Assembly: GCF_901933205.1 (NCBI RefSeq)
Contig: NC_044590.1
Coordinates: 13,109,501-13,173,500, forward strand
Length of the DNA stretch: 64,000 nt
Direction of reading: 5' to 3'
Source: Camarhynchus parvulus
Taxonomy: Eukaryota > Chordata > Aves > Passeriformes > Thraupidae
Shown here: positions 20,901 to 31,812 of the stretch, piece after piece
How positions within the stretch are numbered: the first letter of the stretch is position 1
How the letters are laid out: the number at the start of each line of letters is the position of its first letter
Notes under the pieces: generated by a model
What the model saw: only the letters and a program-made list of their open reading frames with translations
Told to the model about the DNA's origin: nothing
The model's database searches: none
Translations under genes and position numbers: made by a program

Positions 20901-23085
20901 CATGTAACTTTTGCTGGAATATTGAACTTCTGCAGGACTTTTCTAAACACTTGTTGCTGGATTTCTGTACATGACATAAAAAGGTTTCTTAGCCTTCTGT
21001 CTAAGCTTTACAAGTCTGCTGTATATATAGGCTGGCGGCACTTCTTAATTAGCGAAAATACAAAGATAATTTAGTACAAATAATGCTTTGAACAGTCGTT
21101 CTTGCACATTTTTAATATCTTTAAATTTTTAAAGATATAATTTCAGAGTCTGATTAGTTTTTTCTACTGTAGCTTGTTTTGTGGGAGAGTGGGGAACTTT
21201 TGTGGAGTGTTGGATTTCTCATTGCTGGCAAAACTTCTTAATTCGTTCACTGCTCTAGGCTGGGCTGTTGTTTGTCTTAATTTGCTTTGGAATGCTCATT
21301 ACAGCAAAACAGCTGGTCAAATGACAAGTTACATGAGAGGTTTTCTCTCTTGCTTGTTCAGTTGCTTACACAAACTGACTGTAGGTGTCTACTGTGACAT
21401 GCACATACTTTAGTTTTCTAAACTCAGGGACATGCGTAACGTCTATTTGCTAAATTTCATTTGGTTTATGGTGGCTGCAGGTAGGACGTGTTCTTATTAT
21501 TTCTTTGGCTTCCTTGATAGTGATGCTGAACTGTTTGTGCAGTCTTCGGGCATTTTGATGAAATGTGGCATGAACTTCTTGAGTCTTTGCAAACTCACTC
21601 ATTGGTACTGTCAACGAGACTAACTGATTTGCACGAGTGTTGCTTTATCTTAGTCTTTCAGTCTATTTGTGCCTCTTGATGTGCAACGCTGCATATGCTT
21701 CTACTTTTTGGGCTATTGCTGCTTGCAATTGTCGTAACAGTTTAAAGAGCTGGGAACGTTGTATTTCTTTAATGCAAGTATTTTCAATTCTTTGAACAAT
21801 TTCAGCTGCATTTAGTGAATTTGTTACCACATTTAGCTTATTGTGGGGCTACTGCTTAAATGTCTAAACTAATGTGGGTAATTCTAGTGTCTGTAAAGAG
21901 TTCCTCACTTCAGCTTCTAGGACAATATGATGCTATTGGCTATTAATATGCTAAGTTACTGCTGCTTGTCGTGACTTTTTTCTAGCATTAGTGAATACTG
22001 TCAGAGCTTTTTGAAGAGGCTGCTCACTTCGCTTGGGAATGGTGATTCACTCATGCTGAGTTATTCACTTGAGCCCAGGGGATTTTAGAGAGTGGACATT
22101 AATTTGCTGAGCTGTACTTAGAAGACTTATTTGCAATGGTTGAGAATGCTGTAGATACTAGTCTAGGTCTTTTCGTTTCAAAGGTAGGTTAATTCTTGCT
22201 GGCTCTTTCTTTGATATTTGCACGATTCTGTTGCGCTTCTTACGAATTAGCTCAGCTAAATTTTCAACTTTTTGTTGAATTGTTGTTTTGGGTTGTAGTT
22301 GTGTGAAGATTTACTCAAGGACTGATTTTTTTTTTGCTTTGCGTTAGTGTATTAATAAGTTGTGATGAACTATTCAGGATAGTGAGATCGATGTCTAACT
22401 TTGGATTTCTCTGATTCACTATTCTTTGTGAGATGACGGTGCTAAGTTTCTGGATTATTGTGCATTGGGCATTTGTGAGTGTTATGGGCAGTGAAGGATT
22501 TGTACTTTTCACCAGCGGTCGCAGTATTTCAAGTTCATTATTGGTCACGTTAGTCACTGGTCATAGCTATTGCAAGTCTTTTATAAGCTTCTGGGTATTT
22601 TTAATGTTTTTATGTCTGTTTTAATAGTCATTTTCTGCGGTTGAACGTATGATTTTGTGATGTTCTAGCCTAAGTATTTCTAGGTGGGAGGCTTCTGTAC
22701 TTTTTCAGGGGCAATAATTAACTCTTGTTGTTTTAATTGATAAGTTAAAAAGTTCTCTTGTTTAAGTGTAAATGGGTCTTTCTGTGCTAGCAGAATATTG
22801 TCTATGTAATGATAAATAAAAACATTGGACTAAGCTTTACGGTCTGCTTGTAAAGGTGCATTAACAAAAAGTTGACATAAAGTGGGACTGTTTTTCATTC
22901 TTTGTGGCAATACGGCTCATTCGTATTGACTGGCAGGTGCTTTTTGATTGATAGATGGAACTGTGACTGCAAATTGCTGGGTATTGTTGGGATGCAAGCT
23001 AATGGTGAAGAAGCAGTCTTTTAGATCTACTATGAGAAGATGCCAATGCTCTGTCTTTTCTGTGTGTATTCTATGCAGTCAATCC
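20900..23085 (-). pseudogene. Degenerate pol of the hypermutated ERV (RT to integrase)
   Basis: At 23060-22990 (-) the RT fingers/palm motif VDLKDCFFTI is readable. At 22825-22790 the catalytic Tyr-x-Asp-Asp box reads YIDN, so one catalytic Asp is lost. At 22557-22315 lies the RT connection region. Around 21650-21480 an integrase N-terminal zinc region is recognisable with a CSHH remnant; the Trp before the first catalytic Asp is a TAG stop. Numerous other stops follow. The RT start is missing at 23085, where ordinary flanking DNA resumes. Confidence 0.75.
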
Positions 23086-24633
23086 TAAACTGTGAGGAAA
23101 CTTCCAAGGCAGAGCTCTGCCTGGGGCACTGGTGATTCCCATTTGTCTCAGGAGGATCCATTCCTTTCCCTCCAACTGCTCCTTAGCACATCATTTCCCT
23201 TTTTGCTGCTATTCCTTTGCTGAAACCTGATGGTTGAGGCGGGATTGCTCTGCAGACTTGGTAGGATGGTTCTAGGTGACCATGGAATTCCCTCAGGAGG
23301 TCCTCAGTCATCCCATTACCTTCCATGTTTCATTTCCCAAATTTTTCAGTCTCTCACCCTCTGAAAATCTCAGAACTTTTCAAGGCAGCCACTAATTCCT
23401 GAGTTTTTTCTTGCATTCCCTTTTTTTCCTGTCCTCTACTATGGTTTAGTGGGCACAGTGGTGTTTGCTCAAAGGTTGGACTTGGTGATCTTGGAGTTCT
23501 TTCCCAGCCTTAATGATTCCAGGATCCTTTTCAAAGCAGAAGCTCAGCAGCCCAGTGTGGGTGAAGATTTATTGAGTGCTGTGAATGGTTTTCTGTATTT
23601 TATAGGTCTTTGTTCACCTACTTTACCATCTCATTTTCCCAAGCAGCTGTTTTCAGCTCATTATAAAGATGCTGATTAATTTGTGAGTCAACCTAGAATT
23701 GTTAGAAAATCTGTCTAAGAAAATTTCAACTTGTCCCTTCCAGCATTCATGGCAGACTTTTTGCTTTAATGTCTCACTCTTCAGTCTGTTGTTGATGAAG
23801 ATGGATCTCTGAACAGAGTGAAATCAGCTGTGACAAAAAATGAGTTCTCCTCAAAGTGTTGATACACCAAGACGTTTCCGAGCAAACCAAATTTCCACGA
23901 AGACTTTAGATATGACACCACAAAAAAATTTACTAAGAAGAGAAAAATGTTGTTTCCCATCATCTGTCATTTTCCAAATTTACATTCAGGGAAACTGTTT
24001 GTGAAAGACAACAGTTGGGGTAAAGATTAAAATGCTTTATTTATATTGAATATAATAATCCAAAGCAGAGAGGCAATGGCACAGAAAAGGGTACTGTGAT
24101 CTCTGATGACAGTCAACAAACTTTCAAATGTCTGCCTTTGTTTTGGTTTTAAAAAAAATTCTGTCATTCCCTTGACAACCAAGGCCACTGCAACATGTTA
24201 ATTATTTCCTTACATAATTTGATAAACTGCAGCTAAAGTTCACTGCTTAAATTTCATTGCTGGGCAAGACTGTCTCCAGACCGAAAATTAAAAAATCATA
24301 TGTTAAATTTAAAAATCATGGTTGAGCATTTTAGTAACATTAGGGAAATTGGAACCCTACTCTCAAGATTCCACTATTAAAGCTATTTATTCTAAATTGT
24401 TAGGGGCTCAAAAGGAAAATAAACTTTTAAATGTAAGTTCTCAGAGAGAAACAGATGTGAAGACAGCTAGAGGTAAGGAAAATAGTTTGATTGCTTTAAT
24501 CAGCCTTTGATGAATCCCAGAAGAAAATAATGGGCAAATGGAAAAGTAAACATCTCTTTAATGCCAGAAAAAGAAAACAAACTTAGGGAAGGGTTTTGCA
24601 ATATGATGCAAAAGAGGAAACTCAAGATTAGTC
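23086..24633. other. Intergenic with one CR1 3' end
   Basis: Only 23445-23530 is recognisable: a CR1 3' tail on the + strand (TTGGACTTGGTGATCTTGGA, ending at an AATGATTCC remnant). CC dinucleotides return to normal frequency from about 23090, marking the ERV edge. No gene seen. Confidence 0.6.
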
Positions 24634-24840
24634 ATGGAATCATGGAATATCCTGAGGTTGGAAGGACTCACAAGGAACATCAAGTCCAACTTCTGGCCCT
24701 GCACAGACACCCCAACAATCCCACCCTGTGCCTGAGAGCATTGTCCAAAAAATTGCTGGAGCTCTGGCAGGTTAGGGGCCATGGACACCTATTTACTCCA
24801 CTTCCGATTCCCCTTTTCTCCTCCTTCATCCCTCGATGAG
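24634..24840 (-). mobile_element. CR1 LINE 3' fragment
   Basis: The + strand shows the reversed CR1 3' end: AATCATGGAAT, then GGTTGGAAGGACTCA, the CCAACTTCTGGCCCTGCACA block, and the 3' UTR of the same subfamily as 59757-60060. Confidence 0.85.
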
Positions 24841-25456
24841 CTCAGCCCTCACAGACTCCGCTGCCCCAGGGAGCGTTGCTTTTCTAGCCAATGGATATAA
24901 TTTTGCAGAACTATGCACATATTCCCCAAAATGTACCTACCACCCAAGTGCCTGTAATTAAAAACCCCCATGTGCACCAGAGCTCAAACCAAGCCAGGTT
25001 TGCATTTCCACCCCAGCCATGGTTCAGGTGTTGCTGTTTGAAGTAAACAGATGTCAGCTGTTAAATTTTACTGTTTGCTCAGACAAAATCACATCCATTG
25101 GCAATTTTGCTGAGATAAAGACAAGGAAATACAACAGAAACAACATTTTGGGGTGGAAGCTTGTTTAAATGGTACTTTGGGGGCAGGCCAATGTGGTGCC
25201 CAACAGGCAGCTTTGTGCCAGCCAAAATTCCAGGTGGGCAGCACACACTGACCTGAACGTCACAGGTACCTTACAGAGCATATCCTGCAACAAGGCTAAA
25301 AAGTTGCTTTAAAAACTGAAATCTGCAGCATGACCACCACCGTGTGCAAAGCAAAACAGCTTGCAGCTCACAGCTTGCTCTTGTCATTCCAGCTCAGAGC
25401 AGGGAAAGAATTAGAGCCCAAATGTCTCCATCCACCTGCCACACACAAGCCCTCTG
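24841..25456. other. Intergenic, nothing recognised
   Basis: No exon, frame of note or repeat that I can identify between the two CR1 tails. Confidence 0.4.
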
Positions 25457-25695
25457 TCATGGAATTGTGGAATAGATTGGGTTGGAAGTGACCTTTAAAA
25501 GTAATTTAGTCCAACTCCCTTGCCATGAGCAGGGACATCTTCGTCTAAATCAGGTTGCTCAAAGACCCTTCAACCTGACCTTAAATGTTTCCTGGGATGG
25601 GGCATGACCACCTTCCTTGAAAATCTGTGCCAGTGTTTTATCACCCTCACTGTAAAAAATTTCTTTCTTCCCTTTAAGCCTAGATCTGAAAAATC
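25457..25695 (-). mobile_element. CR1 LINE 3' fragment
   Basis: Reversed CR1 3' UTR: TCATGGAATTGTGGAATAG, GGGTTGGAAGTGACC, TCCAACTCCCTTGCCATG, then the AATTTCTTTCTTCCC block near 25670. Older and more diverged than the copy at 24634. Confidence 0.85.
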
Positions 25696-26754
25696 AGGAA
25701 ACCTAAATGTATAGCAGACAAAGATTTTTAGGCAATATATTTGACCAACTGTGTATTTGGAAAACATAGACAAGCTTTTGGGCATACAAGTCATTATTTA
25801 GTTCTTGTATGAATTGCAAACATCTGCCTCAAACATGAACATCACCAGGGATACTCAGGCTAGTAAAATCTGTCACATGAAAAGAAGTTCCAGTTGTGAG
25901 CTGAATGGTTCTGACCTAATAGTTCTTTACACACATGTGTTAGAGCAGTTTTTAGGAAGCATCAAGAAATCTCAGTGAGGTTTGGACATCTTTTGTGAAA
26001 GGAGATGGGGAAGAGCAAATGAAAGGGCAACTCCTCTGAAGATAAGAAAAAGTAGGATCCTGACCTAACAAATATTTGTCGTATTAAAATTCTTCATGGA
26101 AATTTGGTTTGCTTGGAAACATTCTGGTATATTCAACACGTTTGAGAACTCCTTTCTTGTCACAGCTTGTCACATTTATAATTTGCCCATTATAAATGGG
26201 CAACTGCCACAGGCAAGGGCTGAGCTTCTGTACAAGAGTTTGTAAGACCAAAGTAGGTAAAGAATTAACACAGAAGTGTCACCTTGTTACTTTACTAAAC
26301 TGCAGTAACTGAAAATTCAATTTTACCATGACAACAAAAAATTCTCATGGCAGGACTTGTTCCTTTTGGTTACTGGAATTTTTAGGGTCCTCCAAACAAG
26401 ATGCACTTTCTCTTCTCAGATTCAGAATCAAATTAAAATCAAATTAAAGGCTCTTCACATCTGATATGATAAAATTTGAATCAACCCATTCAAAGGAGAC
26501 TCCTACTCACAGCCATGGCTCTGATCCAGCCAGGGTCTGAACTTTCACATCTGCTTTGAATGACTCCAGCTGTGCAGCATTTCAGACACAGCAGCACTGC
26601 CTCCCCAGAGGGTAGTCCTCCCCTGTAAAACTCCAGGCTCAGATACATCTCTTTCAGTTGAAGCTCATGCAGATGTATAAACCACAAAGGATCCAGCACG
26701 TGCATCCCTGCAAATGCCAGTGGAGCCCAGACAGATCCAGGAGTGAATTATGGA
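25696..26754. other. Intergenic, nothing recognised
   Basis: No gene or repeat recognised; only short frames. Confidence 0.4.
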
Positions 26755-27120
26755 CTGTCAGAACGATTTGGGCTGGGAGAGACCTTAAAGCCCATCCAGT
26801 TCCAACATGGACAGGGACACCTTCCACTACCCCAGGCTGCTCCAAGCCCCATCCAAGCTGGCCTTGGACACTTCAGGGATCCAGGGACAGCCATAGCTTC
26901 TCTGGGCACCCTGTGCCAGGGCCTCAGCACCCTCTGAGTAAAGAACTTCTGTCTCCAATCTAAATCTCTCTCTTTTAGTTTAAAACCATTCAGCCTTGTC
27001 CTATCACTCTCTGTCTGGATAAGAAGTTGTTCTCCCTCTTTTTGATAAGAGCTGAAGGGGTTCTCATGGCTCCCTGGAGCCTTGTCTTCTCCAGGCCGAT
27101 CCCCCCAGCTCCCAGCCTGT
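26755..27120 (-). mobile_element. CR1 LINE 3' fragment
   Basis: Reversed CR1: a GGGCTGGGAGAGACCTTAAA start, the ATCCAGTTCCAACATGGACA block, the CTGTGCCAGGGCCTCAGCAC block, then CR1 ORF2-tail sequence to about 27120. Confidence 0.88.
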
Positions 27121-27298
27121 CCCCAGAGCAGAGGTGAGTGTCCTCACAGCACAGCCACAGCCACCAGTGGAAGAAACCTTGATGTCCCCAGCACTGCTTT
27201 GGCACAGGAACATGGTGTGCAGAACAGACAATTCCAGAACTGATCCCAAGCACTTGGAATTAGGAGCATGACAGTGACAATCTCCCAGCGAGGAGTGG

Positions 27299-27326
27299 AT
27301 CAGTAGGGCTACAAAAGCAGGTGTAG
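27299..27326. repeat. 28-bp direct repeat, copy 1
   Basis: It matches 28861-28888 at 27 of 28 bases (core GGGCTACAAAAGCAGGTGTAG). The two copies lie on either side of the first ASIP coding exon. It does not look like any TE end I know. Confidence 0.85.
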
Positions 27327-28292
27327 AACAGACTTGGTGCAGCAGCAGTGACCAGACTGAAGCCCTCCCAAGGCAGAAATTCTTCATTTTTTAACTCCCC
27401 AGTAATGAAGTCATTACAACCAGATGAATGGCCCAAACCATTTGGTTTTACTCGCTCTTTTTAACTGCATCCAGCAGCTTTTCACTGACACAAAGCCATC
27501 CATAAATCTGGAGACTGGCTGTGCCTCTGGGGGAACAAGGCTCCCAGAACCCTGACACTGCAGAAAACCGATGCACATGGAAACGAAAATCAGCTTTGAA
27601 ATACAAGAAAGTACAAGAAAAGGAGTGCAGGCTGGTGACACACACTGTGTACCCTGCAGGGACTGTCACCTCAGGTGATGGCCACACTCCACAGCTCAGG
27701 TGCCTCCAGGACTGTCCCCAAATCCCAGACTTTGGCACATCTTGGAAGTTATTCAGTGTCTAACCCCAAGGCACATAAACACTTTACAGCACTGGCCTTT
27801 TATAACTCACATGAGTTATGGCTGTGATTTATATGGGATTAGAGCAGCCACTTGGAGGTGAAATAAGATATTACTTCATGATTTATTTTTAAGACCAGAA
27901 AATTTACAGGAAACACAATTGGGGGGTGTTAAATTGTCATTATTCTTTTATGTTTTCTAGCACATTTTGTAGATAAGATTTCCTAGGAAAAAATTGATGA
28001 TGTGGTTGAGTTTCTGCCCTTGGCCATATAATAACCATTATAAAGCTCAGCTGGGAGGACCTTCACATCTTATGGGAAATAAACCTTTTGAGAAAAGAAT
28101 TAGGAAAAAATAACATCTCGGGGAGTTGAATTTGAGATAGCATTGTTCCACTCTTACAACTACAATCTTAGATATTCCAGGACAAGAGGCAAAGCGCTGG
28201 AAATAAAATAATTGTCAGAGATTTGTTGCTAAAGCTGCACAACGTGACAGAAAACCATTGCAGAGATTCATATCCCTGCATCACTTCTACAG

Positions 28293-28496
28293 GTTTTGAC
28301 CAACTTTGGTTTTTCATGACAATGGAATTTTTCCTCTCCACGATGGCAAGAAGGAACCTCTTCCTCAGCCTCCTGCTCTGCTACAGCCTGTTCAGGGCTG
28401 CTGATTTCCACTTGGTCACTGAGGAGAAGACAGAATGCAACGTGTCCAGGAGGAGCAAAATGGACTTCTCAGATCTTCCACCCATCTCCGTAGTAG
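28293..28496 (+). CDS. ASIP: ASIP first coding exon (5' UTR end, signal peptide, N-terminus)
   Basis: The acceptor is CTTCTACAG at 28292 and the donor GTGAGT starts at 28497. In-frame ATGs lie at 28316, 28322 and 28343. I choose 28343: from there the distance to the conserved HL-x-x-EEK motif equals that in the human protein, and the context (A at -3, G at +4) is good. The ATG at 28322 also has good context and would add seven residues (MEFFLST) before the signal peptide. The exon ends one base into a codon. Confidence 0.92.
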
Positions 28497-31400
28497 GTGA
28501 GTAAAACCTGCCCTTCAGGGCCAAATTAACAAGATTTGCAGGAAACACTGCTTTTGATTATTCTGAATTATTTGGATAACTTTGCTTGAATTATTGATTA
28601 TTCTGAATTATTTGCCCTAACTTCCATAGGGCACAGAACTGTGGTGGCTGCAGCACCCAAGAATGACAATGTGGTAAACCTCAGTTTAGAGGAAGAAAAA
28701 TACAATTTATTTCAGTTTTACAGGTTTCACTTCAGCTCCCATCACACTGTAAGCCTTTTTATATTGAAGAGAATGGTCTTGTGCTAATATGGGAAATAAC
28801 CTTGCTTAGAAAACCTTATGCATATGAGAAAAAAAAAATGTGAGGGTTTTAGGGGTCTGAATCAGTGGGGCTACAAAAGCAGGTGTAGGCCTCAGTTTAC
28901 CTGGCCTTTAAACAGGGGAAGAAAAGAGCACTGCAAGGGAGAGCCAGGGGTCATTAATTTTTCTGTCCAAGACAGGGCCAACTCTGTCTCCACAGTTACT
29001 GGCAAGTGACCACCTGTCCTGTGTGGGAAGAGCCTCTTTAGGGTGATGCTTAACTCTTTTCTTCACAAAATTCTTTCCTCATGTCTGCCTTAATTCTTTC
29101 CACGTTATTTATACCAACTTCTTCTCTCAAGAAACTCACAGGTGTTTGGAGATAGTCAGCTACAGAACATTCATAACTGTGTCAAAATGCTAACAATTAA
29201 AAAAATAAATCTTCTCTTGTTTAGCTCCTTTCTGCACATTTTAGGGCTTTAGTTTAAAGCACTCTGGCTCTTACCTCGTTTCCTGTGTTTTCTCAATGCT
29301 CTTGCTCAGGACAACGTATTTTAAGGAGAAACAGTTGCCCCACACATGCATTTCCAAAGAAATCTGAACCTCTGAATCCTGAGTTAACTCTGTGTTGTTT
29401 AACTGAGAATTTAGCAGAGCTTGTGCTGTTCTGCAGCCTCCCAAGCCGCACCATTTTTGTTCCTTGTGATCCTTGATGCCTCCACTCTCACAATTCCCAT
29501 AACCTTTTTATGTCCCAATTAAAATCAGAGCTATAAAATACAATCCCTTCAGCTGATATTCCATCTTCTCACAGAAATGAACCCATGCTTTTGGCATGGC
29601 AGATGGGCTGAGCTGTAACACGTTTCTCCCTACTGCTTCTTAGAGATGCATAACCCTAACTTACAATGATACAAGAAAAATAAATGAAACCCCCCAAACC
29701 AGCTCAAAATATTTGTTCTTCATTCTGCAACTCAGTAAATCCTAGCAATTAGAAAATATTAAAAAATATATTGATAGAGGATCCTGGAATAGATAAGGAG
29801 CCACCATTCACCAATGGGGATATGGATGTTTTTCATCTCAGTCATCCATTACAGGTAGTGCTTATTACAAAACTCACACACCCAGAATAAAGGTATCAAA
29901 AATACCACAAGAGCTTGGTGAGCTGGGAAGTGTCTCACACTTGAACACTCTTGCTGTGTTAGAGCCCAAAACAAACCCCAAAACAAGTAAGGGAAATCAC
30001 ACAGTTATAAATATCTAGAATTAGATATGGTGACAAATATATAGAGGGACAAAGTTACAGGAACGTGAATGAAACACCTTTGCAAGTAACACTATGTAAA
30101 ATGAGATTGTGGGGGGAGAAGGAAAAAAGAACTGCAGAATGAAAGGTGGCATCACAGGTGCAGAGTATATGCCAAATCAGCAGAGCTTTTGCTTGTGGAA
30201 AGCAGTGTACACTTGTAAATTCCTTCCAAAATAATGCATGTAGCACAACATTCTAACAGAAGAAATTATGGAATTCTAAAGATTTTTCCTATTTTTTTAT
30301 GTGACTACTGTGCATGAGCACCCCAATCTTTTTTACAGAGACCTTTAATTTTATTTCTCTGAAATAATTCATTGTTTGCATCTACCAAATAATGTGTAAA
30401 AAATCTCTTCTAAAATACAAACATCAGTTGCTCTTCTGCTTTGCACAAGCAGCAGTGACAGAGTTCAGACACCGAACTGAGATGAACATCACTGCAAAAC
30501 ATGCAGCAGTGAGGAGGCAATGCAGGTTATCTGCCTCCTCCCACACAAAAATAGAATTATCTCATCGAAATAACATTCTGTAAAACTGATTCCACATTTT
30601 CCTCTGCTATTCTCGTTGAAGATTTAACTAGAAAATCCCAGAAAGTCAGCAGGAAAGAGGCGGAGAACAAGAAATCTTCCAAGGTAGGTGGTTGTTCAAA
30701 AAACTTTGTTGGATTTTTAGAACAGTTTGTTACTTCTAGAGTTTCCCTTGGTGCATTCATTTGAAAGGCTTTTACTGTCATTCCCTGATTTAAATAATTT
30801 ACATATTAATTGCAGTCAAAAGCTCTAAATGTTGTAAAAACAGATGTTAAACAATAATGGTGGAAAGAAAATTAGAAGCTGTGGCTGCCCCATCCCTGGC
30901 AGTGTCCAAGGCCAGGTTGGATGGGGCTTGCAGCCACCTGGGATAGCAGAAGGTGTCTCTGTGGCAAGGGGTGGGATGAGATGGGATTTCAAATCCCTTC
31001 CCACCTAAAGAATTCCATAACTCTGAGTTTCAGAAGCGCACAGGGTGCCTGCAGCCAATGGGCTCCAGAGGTCCCTCCCAGGACCCAGGCACGTGCTGAG
31101 CAACCCAAAATTTTCCACTTTTCCACATCCCCAGCAGAGAAGCTGCACCCCTGGGGGGATGAGAGGGCTTTTCCCCCTCCCTGAACTGTGTGTGCAGGGG
31201 AGGATTCCCATGGATGGAGATCACTGGCTCAGGAGGGGGAGCATTGCCAAGTGACTGCCCTGCTCTGTCAGCTCAGCAAACGAGACTGACAGGGAGTTTT
31301 CACCCATCTGATAAGCTGGGAGATCTAAACCTGACACCTTAATTGGTTTTATTGATAACTTCACCATCTGAGTACATTTTGGCACCCCTTTCTTCGCTGC

Positions 31401-31812
31401 TGCCACTCTCCTTCCTAGAGACCCTTTCCAAAGCTCCACCCAGTCACGGTCAAAATGAGGTTTGTCATTTTGCTCAGAACATTGCTCCCAAGCCACCCTT
31501 TCCCAGCCCCACCACACCTCTGCATTGCTAGCACAGCTCCCACTGCCACAGCCAGCTGCTCATTCCCCCAGAACCTCCTGCTGTTCACCACCCTCATTCC
31601 ACCTGCTTATGAATTCTCATGTTTTTATCTTCCAGAAAAATGCTAAACGCAAGATATCTCCAAAGCCAAGGCCCCCACCTGCTGCTAACTGTGTGCCAAC
31701 CTTCAAAACCTGCAAGCCACACTTGAATTCCTGCTGTCACTACTGTGCTTTTTGCAAATGCAGAATCTTCCAGACCATCTGCCAGTGCCTGATGTTAAAC
31801 CCCAAGTGTTAA
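28293..31812 (+). CDS. ASIP: Agouti signaling protein gene (three coding exons)
   Basis: ASIP is a secreted paracrine ligand that antagonises the melanocortin-1 receptor on melanocytes and favours pheomelanin. Coding exons are 28343-28496, 30622-30683 and 31636-31812, joined in phase (1 base, then 0), giving 130 residues against 132 in human. Order: signal peptide (about 1-21, Leu-rich), an N-terminal part with one N-glycosylation sequon (NVS, 33-35), a Lys/Arg-rich basic domain, a Pro-rich stretch (PRPPP), then the cysteine-rich domain. All ten cysteines are present with the exact agouti spacing. Odd points: the receptor-binding triplet reads RIF rather than the mammalian RFF, and there is an extra Cys at residue 32. 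The next gene, AHCY, converges from the - strand, as in other vertebrates. Upstream non-coding exons were not identified. Confidence 0.95.
28497..30621 (+). other. ASIP intron between first and second coding exons
   Basis: GT...AG intron of 2125 bases. Just after the donor, a 20-bp segment (TTGATTATTCTGAATTATTT) is repeated at about 28555 and 28594. The second copy of the 28-bp repeat lies at 28861-28888. Otherwise I see nothing in it. Confidence 0.85.
28861..28888. repeat. 28-bp direct repeat, copy 2
   Basis: Partner of 27299-27326, with one mismatch; it lies 365 bases into the ASIP intron. Confidence 0.85.
30622..30683 (+). CDS. ASIP: ASIP second coding exon (basic domain)
   Basis: A 62-base exon between ...GTTGAAG and GTAGGT. 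It completes the split codon as Asp and encodes 20 residues rich in Lys and Arg (RKSQKVSRKEAENKKSSK), matching the basic segment of ASIP exon 3 in mammals in place, length and phase. Confidence 0.92.
30684..31635 (+). other. ASIP intron between second and third coding exons
   Basis: A 952-base GT...AG intron, acceptor TCTTCCAG. It contains a CR1 3' fragment at 30884-31030; the rest shows nothing recognisable. Confidence 0.85.
30884..31030 (+). mobile_element. CR1 LINE 3' fragment in ASIP intron
   Basis: CR1 3' UTR on the + strand: GCCCCATCCCTGGCAGTGTC, CCAGGTTGGATGGGGCTTG, then a CCTTCCCACC-type end. Confidence 0.85.
31636..31812 (+). CDS. ASIP: ASIP third coding exon (agouti cysteine-knot domain)
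   Basis: 59 codons including the TAA at 31810-31812. After a Lys/Pro-rich lead it has ten Cys in the pattern C-x6-C-x6-CC-x2-C-x2-C-x1-C-x6-C-x1-C-x6-C, the inhibitor-cystine-knot spacing of agouti proteins. The active loop is CRIFQTIC: the Arg and the second Phe of the mammalian Arg-Phe-Phe contact triplet are kept and the first Phe is Ile. Confidence 0.95.
   Translation, partial: KNAKRKISPKPRPPPAANCVPTFKTCKPHLNSCCHYCAFCKCRIFQTICQCLMLNPKC

Larger units (their letters stand above)
18048..23085 (-). mobile_element. Truncated, GG-depleted (hypermutated) ERV with 3' LTR
   Basis: Reading the - strand from 23085 down, the order is part of RT, RT connection, RNase H/integrase region, env, polypurine tract (18506-18490) and a 3' LTR (18486-18048). 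The 5' half (5' LTR, gag, protease, start of RT) is missing. RT and integrase look like the alpha/beta-retrovirus (class II) type, and the env transmembrane part resembles avian alpharetroviruses. The internal coding strand is nearly free of GG: about two dozen CC remain on the + strand over about 4.2 kb, against roughly ten times as many GG. It is full of stops, many of them TAG at expected Trp codons. A separate LTR has inserted at 19498-19887. Confidence 0.85.

Noticed and set aside
28223..28342. An earlier ATG at 28223 as ASIP start
   Set aside because: It lies upstream of the splice acceptor at 28292 and would add 40 residues before the signal peptide.
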